From contig JAEWOS010000026.1 of the NCBI GenBank assembly GCA_023460855.1, positions 1-12,428 on the forward strand: a stretch of 12,428 nt of DNA, in the 5' to 3' direction. Position 1 is the stretch's first letter, and every line of letters begins with the position of its first letter. Below the pieces are notes generated by a model. The model was not told where the DNA came from, made no database searches, and saw nothing but the letters and a program-made list of their open reading frames with translations. Shown piece after piece: positions 6,391 to 12,428 of the stretch. Both the position numbers and the translations under genes were made by a program. Source of the DNA: Bacteroidota bacterium (GTDB taxonomy: Bacteria; Bacteroidota; Bacteroidia; Flavobacteriales; Weeksellaceae).

Positions 6391-6418
6391 AAAAAAAGCT
6401 CCTTTTCGGGAGCTTTTG
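6391..6418. terminator. Bidirectional intrinsic terminator between deoC and the T9SS gene
   Basis: A 9-bp perfect stem AAAAGCTCC (6394-6402) / GGAGCTTTT (6409-6417) has a 6-base loop. The plus strand ends in TTTTG and the minus strand continues as an uninterrupted run of T from the A tract at about 6389-6397. It can end both convergent transcripts. Confidence 0.85.
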
Positions 6419-6440
6419 ATTTAATCTATTTAACGAATGT

Positions 6441-7394
6441 TTAGGGCTTCACCGTCATCTTAAACACTTTCAGCTTTTCCTTTTTCCCCCTGTTTACCTG
6501 TACCAGATAATTTCCCGGCGTCAGTGTACCGCCCAGATTTATGTTGACAGTGTTCTGTTTTGGCAGTAAATTCTGGTGTAATACCCTGCCCGCCATGTCA
6601 TATATAATCACCGTGCAGCGTTCTTTCCCTAAAATATTTCCGCTAAGGGTAAAGTTTCCGTTATTGGGGTTGTCGTACAACTGTAAATCAGCGGCAATAT
6701 CCGCTTCCGCCGTTCCCATGCCGGCAATAAGATCAAAACGCGCCAAAAAACTGTTCGTAAATGTAGAATTATTATTGGGAGATAGTTCCGTTTGGTAAGC
6801 ATCCGGCGTCGCAATGTCCTGCGTTGCAGTGGTGGCACCGTAAAGATAGAACGTATCTGTGCCCATTGCCATAATCCCAATTGCCGAAATGTTCACATTA
6901 GAATTATTGCCGGGTCCGCCATAGTATGAGCACCACTGCTGGTTGCCGTCAATATCAAATTTGGCAAAGAAAAGATTATCTGCACCGACAGCATTATTGG
7001 GTTTAGTTGACTTAAAGGCACCCGGCGTAGCAATATTGTTGCCTTCGCCGCTTGCGGAGCCAGCAATGTATATATGGTTGCCTGCTAATGAAATCGGATT
7101 GGTCCCCAAAATACCTTCAAAACCGTCACTCCCAAAGTAAGTTCCCCAAATCCGGTTGCCATCCAGCGACAAGCGTGTCAGGAATAAATCGCTAGATCCG
7201 GTAACCTGGGTCTTAAAAGCACCGGGCGTGGCAAAATAAAAATCATTATTACCACCAAAATAAAATTGATTGCCTAGTAGAAAAACCCCGTTTGCGCTGG
7301 CCTGTATTCCGGTTATAGCAAAAGTTGACAACATCGCCGGATTTCCGATATAGGTTCCCCAGATGCGGTTTCCGGTAGCCGTATCCATTTTCAA
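6441..7394 (-). CDS. 3' part of the interrupted T9SS protein, with type A sorting domain
   Basis: This fragment is in the same frame as the part upstream of the stop. Its apparent start is a TTG at 7394, and an ATG lies at 7388. Neither has a promoter or signal peptide, so it is almost certainly not an independent gene. It encodes three further repeat units (GNRIWGTYIG, GNRIWGTYFG and GNQQWCSYYGG, each followed by an ATPxA turn), then the linker FDLIAGMGT and the 81-residue T9SS sorting domain. Translation re-initiation after the TGA cannot be excluded, but without a signal peptide the sorting domain would be useless. Confidence 0.4.
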   Translation of the reverse strand: MKMDTATGNRIWGTYIGNPAMLSTFAITGIQASANGVFLLGNQFYFGGNNDFYFATPGAFKTQVTGSSDLFLTRLSLDGNRIWGTYFGSDGFEGILGTNPISLAGNHIYIAGSASGEGNNIATPGAFKSTKPNNAVGADNLFFAKFDIDGNQQWCSYYGGPGNNSNVNISAIGIMAMGTDTFYLYGATTATQDIATPDAYQTELSPNNNSTFTNSFLARFDLIAGMGTAEADIAADLQLYDNPNNGNFTLSGNILGKERCTVIIYDMAGRVLHQNLLPKQNTVNINLGGTLTPGNYLVQVNRGKKEKLKVFKMTVKP

Positions 7395-7421
7395 CAGTGC
7401 TTCATACGCTTTGGCTGGCTG

Positions 7422-8291
7422 TCATGTTCCGGGCGTGGCGAGGTTCGTGTGTGCAGGATTCACATCGTGGGCTGTGACGATGTACAGGTGGTTGTTATAA
7501 TAGGCTAAATCTCTTACAGCCGAAACCGGCAAATAGCTTGCCCACTGCAGCACTCCGCTTGCATTGAGTTTGGCAACATACCCATTATTTGCAGGCGTGC
7601 CGTTACTTCCCGGAGGGTAATATAATTCAAAATTTGGTCTGAAAGTGCCTGCGGTAGCAAGGCCCTGTTGAATTTTTGTATCTCCTGTCACATAAATATT
7701 ATCTGCCTCATCCTGCACGAAACGTAAATTTCCAACTTCCTCCGGTATAAAAGTGCTCCAAAGCACATTTCCCAGGCCATCTTTCTTGTACAGCATACTG
7801 TGATTATGGTATCCGGGAGCATGCGGATCTGCAGGATACCAGGTGTTGGGTGTTCCACTACCGGATAAATTAGCTGTAGAATTTTTATAATGCAGGCTTT
7901 TCCCTGTAGAATCGAAGCCGATCTGATAATCCCAGATTGGATAATTAGTACCTGACTGCACGGAATAGGAAGAAGTTACGATATTACTCCCGATAAAAGA
8001 CCCCTGCAACAATTCTCCAATGCTATTTATATTAACTTGCTGCCCACCGGGAGTAATAAATTGATTATAGTAAGAAGCAGGAAAATTAGGCTGGGAAAAG
8101 GCAACATTAGATAATATATGCACCTGATCAGGAATAAGAGGATTTATGAAAATCCCTCCATTTGTCAACCCTCCCTCGGCAAAAGAATTAGCCGGTCCGT
8201 AATAGGTGCCCCACGTTCTTTGATACTCGAAGGTTTGTGCTGCTGCTGAAAAGGAAATGAGCAAACAAATAAGTAGTGCTTTTGTTTTCAT
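7422..8291 (-). CDS. Translatable 5' part of the interrupted T9SS protein
   Basis: This is the 289-residue product expected if the TGA at 7422-7424 is a true stop. It has a clean signal peptide (KALLICLLISFSAAAQ, cleavage near residue 18) and the N-terminal propeller-like repeats, including RTWGTYYG (about 25-32), VLWSTF near 176 and LQWASYLP near 246. It ends at ATPGT in mid-repeat. It would be exported by Sec but could not use T9SS because it lacks the C-terminal domain. It belongs to the same gene as the fragment at 6441-7394 and should not be read as a separate gene. The only promoter signal is a TAAATTTA element upstream. Confidence 0.6.
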   Translation of the reverse strand: MKTKALLICLLISFSAAAQTFEYQRTWGTYYGPANSFAEGGLTNGGIFINPLIPDQVHILSNVAFSQPNFPASYYNQFITPGGQQVNINSIGELLQGSFIGSNIVTSSYSVQSGTNYPIWDYQIGFDSTGKSLHYKNSTANLSGSGTPNTWYPADPHAPGYHNHSMLYKKDGLGNVLWSTFIPEEVGNLRFVQDEADNIYVTGDTKIQQGLATAGTFRPNFELYYPPGSNGTPANNGYVAKLNASGVLQWASYLPVSAVRDLAYYNNHLYIVTAHDVNPAHTNLATPGT

Positions 8292-8308
8292 ATCTCAATT
8301 TTTACTTA

Positions 8309-8316
8309 TAAATTTA
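8309..8316 (-). promoter_or_regulatory. Possible -7 element for the T9SS gene
   Basis: TAAATTTA, palindromic and one base off TAnnTTTG, ends 17 bp before the ATG at 8291. No TTTG lies at the proper spacing; the nearest ones are 12 and 31 bp away. This is a weak call. Confidence 0.3.
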
Positions 8317-8393
8317 ATGCTTTTAGTACAAATAATTTAACTACTTCCAAAATACATTAATAATTAACATAAAATTTCCTGTAAACGATGTAA

Positions 8394-8430
8394 AAACAAA
8401 AAAAGCCCGGCAGAAATTCTGACGGGCTTC
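8394..8430 (-). terminator. Intrinsic terminator after gltA
   Basis: An imperfect long hairpin forms between AGCCCG (8404-8409) and CGGGCT (8423-8428), extended after one mismatch by CAGA/TCTG (8411-8414 with 8418-8421). On the minus strand it is followed by seven T (A7 at 8398-8404). It lies 20 bp beyond the gltA stop and 100 bp before the T9SS gene. Confidence 0.88.
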
Positions 8431-8449
8431 TATCATTATTCAATGAAAA

Positions 8450-9736
8450 TTATCTCTGATCCATTGGAACATAATCTCTTTTTGCAGCTCCCTGGTAAAC
8501 CTGTCTCGGTCTTCCGATCGGATCACCTTTCAGACGCATTTCTTTCCATTGTGAAATCCATCCCGGAAGTCTTCCCAATGCGAACATCACGGTAAACATT
8601 TCTGTAGGAATTCCCAGTGCTCTGTAGATAATACCCGAATAGAAGTCAACATTCGGATAGAGTTTTCTTTCTACGAAATACTCATCTTCCAGCGCAACTT
8701 TCTCGAGCTGCATTGCGATATCAAGCGCTTTATCATCGATTCCCAGTGCATTCAGGATATCGTCTGCCGCTTTCTTGATGATTCGTGCTCTCGGATCGAA
8801 ATTTTTGTAAACACGGTGTCCGAAGCCCATCAAACGGAAATTATCTTCCTTATTTTTAGCTTTTTCTACATATTTCGCTACATCGCCGCCGTCGCCTTCA
8901 ATCAGTTCCAGCATTTCGATAACCGCTTGGTTTGCACCACCGTGAAGTGGCCCCCAAAGTGCAGAAACACCTGCAGAAATTGAAGCAAAAAGCCCGGTAT
9001 GCGCGGAGCCTACCATTCTTACAGTTGACGTAGAGCAGTTCTGCTCGTGATCTGCGTGAAGAATCAACAGTTTATCCAGTGCAGAAACTACTACCGGATC
9101 GATTTCGAAATCGCGGTTTGGCATTCTGAACATCATTCTGTAGAAATTTTCCACATAATTCAGATTGTTGTCTCCGTGATTCAGTGGTAATCCCTGTGTT
9201 TTTCTGTACGTCCAGGCTGCAAGGTGTGAAAATTTAGCAATCAGCATTTCTGCAGCGTGGTCCAGATCATCCTGTGATTTTACGTCCACAGCTTTTGGAT
9301 TGAATGCCGTAAGTGCAGATGTAAGTGAAGCAAGAACACCCATTGGATGCGCAGAACGCGGGAAAGCGTCCATAATCTTCTTCATTTCCTCCGCTACATA
9401 ATTGTATTTCTTGATATTGCTCTCAAATTTTGTAAACTGATCCGATGTAGGCAGCTCTCCGTGAAGTAACAGGTACATTACTTCTGAAAAGTTAGATTCT
9501 TCTGCGATCTGTTCAATTGGGTAACCTCTGTAATACAGTTCCCCCTGATCTCCATCAAGATACGTAATCTCACTGATTGTCGCGCCGGTATTTTTATAAC
9601 CAAGATCCATGGTAATAAGACCGGTCTGGTCTCTGAGTTTTGAAATATCTATTCCTCTGTCGCCTATTGTACTTTCTACGATCGGATATTCAAACGCTTT
9701 TCCGTCGTAATTAAGTACTACTTTGTTATCTGCCAT
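8450..9736 (-). CDS. gltA: Citrate synthase (type II, E. coli-like)
   Basis: This 428-residue enzyme condenses oxaloacetate and acetyl-CoA to citrate, the entry step of the TCA cycle, in the cytoplasm. The length matches E. coli GltA (427). Active-site residues in the expected motifs are H230 (HADHEQNCSTS), H265 (PLHGGANQAV), H307 (GFGHRVYK) and D364 (YPNVDFYSG). The N-terminal extension of about 50 residues is characteristic of the larger hexameric, NADH-sensitive type. The frame extends three codons further to a TTG at 9745, but the ATG at 9736 is preferred because the family's usual start MADNK lies there. A well-formed promoter sits upstream and a strong terminator follows, so it can be transcribed alone. 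Confidence 0.97.
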   Translation of the reverse strand: MADNKVVLNYDGKAFEYPIVESTIGDRGIDISKLRDQTGLITMDLGYKNTGATISEITYLDGDQGELYYRGYPIEQIAEESNFSEVMYLLLHGELPTSDQFTKFESNIKKYNYVAEEMKKIMDAFPRSAHPMGVLASLTSALTAFNPKAVDVKSQDDLDHAAEMLIAKFSHLAAWTYRKTQGLPLNHGDNNLNYVENFYRMMFRMPNRDFEIDPVVVSALDKLLILHADHEQNCSTSTVRMVGSAHTGLFASISAGVSALWGPLHGGANQAVIEMLELIEGDGGDVAKYVEKAKNKEDNFRLMGFGHRVYKNFDPRARIIKKAADDILNALGIDDKALDIAMQLEKVALEDEYFVERKLYPNVDFYSGIIYRALGIPTEMFTVMFALGRLPGWISQWKEMRLKGDPIGRPRQVYQGAAKRDYVPMDQR

Positions 9737-9757
9737 ATTCTTCAAAAAAATTTTTGT

Positions 9758-9789
9758 TAAATTTAAGGAAATCCTCTCTGATAATCAAA
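9758..9789 (-). promoter_or_regulatory. gltA promoter (-33 TTTG and -7 TAAATTTA)
   Basis: On the minus strand, TTTG (9786-9789) is followed by a 20-base spacer and TAAATTTA (9758-9765). This fits the Bacteroidetes pattern TTG-N17-23-TAnnTTTG with one mismatch. The predicted transcription start is about 17 bases before the ATG at 9736. It is the only promoter in the window with both boxes. Confidence 0.6.
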
Positions 9790-9802
9790 AAAGATGAGAG
9801 GA
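9772..9802. repeat. 7-bp inverted repeat around the gltA -33 box
   Basis: TCCTCTC (9772-9778) and GAGAGGA (9796-9802) are perfect complements separated by 17 bases. The centre (9787) lies on the TTTG -33 box. It could be an operator, or a weak hairpin at the end of the protease transcript; no long T run follows on the minus strand. Confidence 0.45.
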
Positions 9803-9911
9803 CGTTGGTATTTTTTTTCTATGATTGCTATTGCGATTTTCCAATAGTCTGAATTGGGGAAGGAAGAAAAAAGATAGATTTCTTTCGCACACTTTCACTG
9901 AGCTCTGCTTT

Positions 9912-11102
9912 TTAATTCAATACGATATCGATATGCTTGTCACCTCTTTGAAATTTTACATTTCGCGGACCTTTTTTATTTCCCATATATTCCTGTAGAG
10001 TACAAAATTCGGAATCAGATAAACTTGTTGCATCAATTGAGTCGACCTGTATAAGCTGATCGCCAATTTTTAGTTTTTTAAAATTTTTATCATCATCCCA
10101 CAAAAAACAAAGTTCAATTTTACTATCATCTTTTTGAGATCTACATAATCCGAACGAATCTAATTTATCTGATTTTACTTTAGAAGAGAATTCATTACCA
10201 AAAGCCATTTCCATTTTCGAAAAGTTCAAAATTAAATTATCACTCAATAAAATTCCCTGTCCTAGCAGAGGTTTGTCATGGCTCACTATTATATTATAGT
10301 TTTTCAAAGTAAGCTCACCAAGCGATATACTTTTTACACTTGCCTTTCTTACTTCGTCTGCAGCGACTTTCCCATGCACTGTTTGAAACGCAATCCCGCT
10401 TCCCTTATTTAGTTTATTGTAATCCTTAAAGATCGCCTTATACACTGATGCAGATAAAATTAACCCCGAAGTGGCGCCCAAATCAACACCTGCGTAAAAT
10501 TCTTTATTGTCAATATTCATTTTTGCTAATGGAAAATAACTATCTGCCCATTGTATCTCAATTGGTCTGCTGAAACCGGTATATGGATAAGGAGAATCAG
10601 AAAAATAGAGTCTTTTTTCATCCTTTATCAATTTCCAGTTAAGTTTCTTTAGAACATTCATACCTAGGATACCATCTATTTTTACACAGGAGGCCTCGCT
10701 AACATCTTGCAAATCCAACTTAATAAAAGAAAAATCTTTGAATAAATTATTTTCTAATGAAAAATCAATTTTGAACAATTCAGCTTCTTTTTGTGAGCCG
10801 ATGAGATTGTCTGTATTAACTTTAAGATCAAGAGACTGGCTTGCAGCTACCTTTGTATCTATAGCCGAAATAGTAAATCCTGAATCTACAAGAAACGTAT
10901 ACTCCTTCTCATCCATCCATACTTTTACAAACATACCACTCTTAAGGTCTTCAACAAGTACTGTACTTTCATTAGAACTTTTCAAGTGAATTGCGCCAGA
11001 TAAAAAGGCATCGTTTATTGTAATCTTTTTTGCATCAGGGTTCTGCGAAAAAAGTATACTATAAAAAATGAAGCAAAAAATATATAACAGTTTTTTTTTC
11101 AT
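9912..11102 (-). CDS. Exported two-lobed aspartic-protease-like protein with C-terminal PDZ domain
   Basis: This 396-residue protein has a signal peptide (MKKKLLYIFCFIFYSILFSQ, cleavage near 20). Two retropepsin-like lobes follow. Lobe 1 has the catalytic-type motif FLVDSGF with D73 and the matching hydrophobic-Gly motif DGILGMNVLKK (143-153). Lobe 2 has AGVDLGATSG with D207 and a later GQGILLSDN segment (281-289). Residues about 316-395 resemble a PDZ domain (LKIGDQLIQVDSID at 344-357), which in such proteins binds peptide ends. Lobe 1 keeps D-S-G; lobe 2 has D-L-G in place of the usual D-T/S-G, so activity is uncertain. It starts 33 bp after the enolase stop with no terminator between, suggesting readthrough from eno. 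Base composition is visibly more AT-rich than its neighbours. The family is annotated as aspartyl protease family protein; the substrate is unknown. Confidence 0.82.
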   Translation of the reverse strand: MKKKLLYIFCFIFYSILFSQNPDAKKITINDAFLSGAIHLKSSNESTVLVEDLKSGMFVKVWMDEKEYTFLVDSGFTISAIDTKVAASQSLDLKVNTDNLIGSQKEAELFKIDFSLENNLFKDFSFIKLDLQDVSEASCVKIDGILGMNVLKKLNWKLIKDEKRLYFSDSPYPYTGFSRPIEIQWADSYFPLAKMNIDNKEFYAGVDLGATSGLILSASVYKAIFKDYNKLNKGSGIAFQTVHGKVAADEVRKASVKSISLGELTLKNYNIIVSHDKPLLGQGILLSDNLILNFSKMEMAFGNEFSSKVKSDKLDSFGLCRSQKDDSKIELCFLWDDDKNFKKLKIGDQLIQVDSIDATSLSDSEFCTLQEYMGNKKGPRNVKFQRGDKHIDIVLN

Positions 11103-11135
11103 AGTTTTATCTATAAAAGATCAAAAGTTATAAAC

Positions 11136-12428
11136 TTATCTTTTAATCTTAAACGCATCCATTCCAGGGAAAATCGCCGTATCACCAAGCGCTTCTTCAA
11201 TTCTCAGCAACTGGTTGTATTTCGCCATTCTGTCTGATCTGGAAGCTGATCCGGTTTTAATCTGGCCGCAGTTTGTTGCAACAGCAAGATCTGCAATCGT
11301 AGAATCTTCTGTTTCACCTGATCTGTGTGACATTACCGCCGTATATTTATTGTGCTGAGCCATTTGAACAGCATCCATGGTTTCTGTAAGCGATCCGATC
11401 TGATTAACCTTTACCAGAATTGAATTTCCGATGCCTTCTTTAATTCCTCTTGAAAGTCGCTGAACGTTGGTCACAAATAAATCATCGCCTACAAGCTGAA
11501 CGCGGTCGCCTACTTTATCTGTCAGCATTTTCCAGCCTTCCCAGTCATCTTCATGCATTCCGTCTTCAATAGAGATGATCGGATATTTTGCAACGAGTTC
11601 CGCGAGATAAGAAACCTGTTCTGAAGAGCTGAACTGTGCTGCATCTTCCGTCTGGAACTTTCTGTAATCGTAAGTTCCGTTTGTGTAAAATTCAGAAGCT
11701 GCGCAGTCCAGAGCGATCATCACGTCGTCACCCGGTTTGTAACCGGCCTTTTCAATTGCCTGAAGCAAAGTATCGAGTGCATCTTCGGTTCCGCTGAACG
11801 TTGGCGCAAAACCACCTTCATCACCAACGGCTGTAGACAAACCTCTGTCGTGCAGAATTTTCTTCAGATTGTGGAAAATTTCGGTGCCTTTTCTTAAAGA
11901 ATGTGAGAAGGAATCCGCTTTTACCGGCATTACCATAAATTCCTGGAAAGCAATTGGCGCATCGGAATGCGAACCACCGTTAATTACATTCATCATCGGA
12001 ACCGGCAGCGTATTAGCGTTAACGCCGCCTACATATTTGTAAAGCGGCATTCTCATTTCGGTTGCCGCTGCTTTCGCCGCTGCCAATGAAACTCCAAGAA
12101 TTGCATTTGCACCCAGACTTCCTTTATTGTTAGTACCGTCCAGTTCGATCATGATCTGATCGATCAGATTTTGATCGTAAACCGGCAGACCGACAAGTTC
12201 CGGAGCAATTACTTCGCGGACATTTTCTACAGCTTTCTGTACACCTTTTCCCATCCAGTCCGAACCGCCGTCACGCAGTTCCACAGCTTCGTGTTCACCG
12301 GTAGAAGCACCGGAAGGAACTGCAGCGCGGCCCATTGCACCGCTTTCTGTAAATACGTCAACTTCTACTGTGGGATTTCCACGGGAATCAAGAATCTGTC
12401 TTGCTTCAATGTACGAAATGTAGCTCAT
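11136..12428 (-). CDS. eno: Enolase (phosphopyruvate hydratase)
   Basis: This 430-residue enzyme interconverts 2-phosphoglycerate and phosphoenolpyruvate in glycolysis and gluconeogenesis. The gene is complete, with its ATG formed by the last three bases of the window. Family motifs are all present: ARQILDSRGNPTVEVD (9-24), the mobile loop PSGASTGEHEA (38-48), VGDEGGFAP with E204, metal ligands D241 (IALDCAASEF), E288 (SIEDG) and D315 (VGDDLFVTN), catalytic K340 (LVKVNQIG), and the signature SHRSGETED (367-375). Length and motif order are normal. Its promoter lies outside the window. The aspartic-protease-like gene follows after 33 bp without a visible terminator. Confidence 0.98.
   Translation of the reverse strand: MSYISYIEARQILDSRGNPTVEVDVFTESGAMGRAAVPSGASTGEHEAVELRDGGSDWMGKGVQKAVENVREVIAPELVGLPVYDQNLIDQIMIELDGTNNKGSLGANAILGVSLAAAKAAATEMRMPLYKYVGGVNANTLPVPMMNVINGGSHSDAPIAFQEFMVMPVKADSFSHSLRKGTEIFHNLKKILHDRGLSTAVGDEGGFAPTFSGTEDALDTLLQAIEKAGYKPGDDVMIALDCAASEFYTNGTYDYRKFQTEDAAQFSSSEQVSYLAELVAKYPIISIEDGMHEDDWEGWKMLTDKVGDRVQLVGDDLFVTNVQRLSRGIKEGIGNSILVKVNQIGSLTETMDAVQMAQHNKYTAVMSHRSGETEDSTIADLAVATNCGQIKTGSASRSDRMAKYNQLLRIEEALGDTAIFPGMDAFKIKR

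Larger units (their letters stand above)
6441..8291 (-). pseudogene. T9SS-sorted, propeller-repeat surface/secreted protein, broken by an in-frame TGA
   Basis: One continuous frame of 617 codons runs from ATG at 8291 to TAA at 6441, broken only by TGA at 7424-7422 (codon 290). A signal peptide covers residues 1-18. The body is made of repeats containing W-G-T-Y or related motifs and ATPG(A/T) turns, resembling SBBP-type beta-propeller repeats (ATPGAFK twice, ATPDAYQ once). The last 81 residues (6444-6686) form a type A T9SS sorting domain: LYDNPNNGNF, YDMAGRV, TPGNYLVQV and a final KVFKMTVKP. The stop falls inside a repeat that otherwise continues without shift: ATPGT, stop, QPAKAYEALLKMD, GNRIWGTY. 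The lost residue was probably Trp (TGG to TGA), inferred from related ATPGTWQ turns. Without readthrough, the secreted product would lack its sorting domain. A sequencing error remains possible. The motif reads YDNP where YPNP is usual. Confidence 0.72.

Noticed and set aside
7388..7394. TTG (7394) or ATG (7388) as the start of an independent downstream gene
   Set aside because: It is in frame with the upstream part, falls in the middle of a repeat unit, and has neither promoter nor signal peptide although the product carries a T9SS sorting domain.
9737..9745. TTG start three codons upstream for citrate synthase
   Set aside because: ATG at 9736 gives the usual MADNK start and the normal length of 428 residues.
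9828..9847. CTATTG-N8-CAATAG hairpin downstream of the protease gene
   Set aside because: On the minus strand it is followed by A rather than T residues, so it does not look like an intrinsic terminator.

Overview
The window looks like chromosomal DNA of a flavobacterium in the Weeksellaceae (Chryseobacterium/Kaistella type). This rests on the TAnnTTTG-type -7 promoter elements, the lack of Shine-Dalgarno sequences, a type IX secretion (T9SS) sorting-domain protein, a ribosomal protein THX gene, and the character of the encoded proteins. The genus is an inference; no rRNA or other typing marker is present. There is no CRISPR array, insertion sequence, tRNA or phage gene.

Layout. Positions 1-122 hold the end of an unidentified plus-strand reading frame. 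A DUF937-type protein with a Gly/Leu-repeat tail (208-867, +) converges on ribosomal protein THX (920-1114, -) across a shared bidirectional terminator. An exported staphylococcal-nuclease-like protein (1317-1829, -) diverges from a type II NADH dehydrogenase (1934-3196, +). That gene overlaps trmD (3193-3870, +) by four bases. After a 254-bp AT-rich gap come an endonuclease/exonuclease/phosphatase-fold protein (4125-5090, +) and, 17 bp later, an Lrp/AsnC regulator (5108-5578, +), then deoC (5645-6358, +). A second bidirectional terminator separates deoC from a minus-strand block. Read in its direction of transcription, that block is enolase (12428-11136), a two-lobed exported aspartic-protease-like protein with a PDZ domain (11102-9912), citrate synthase (9736-8450), and a T9SS cargo protein (8291-6441) interrupted by one in-frame TGA.

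Working together: eno and gltA are central carbon metabolism genes, ndh feeds NADH electrons to the quinone pool, deoC salvages deoxynucleosides, and trmD and THX serve translation. The nuclease, the protease and the T9SS protein carry signal peptides and act outside the cytoplasm.

Most of the window is ordinary housekeeping sequence, and I found no convincing undescribed multi-gene system. The points most worth a second look are: (1) the single in-frame stop in the T9SS gene; (2) three genes whose -7 element ends exactly four bases before ATG, implying leaderless mRNAs; (3) the AT-rich two-lobed aspartic protease placed between eno and gltA; (4) the four 13-residue repeats ending the DUF937 protein; and (5) an inverted repeat around the -33 box of gltA.
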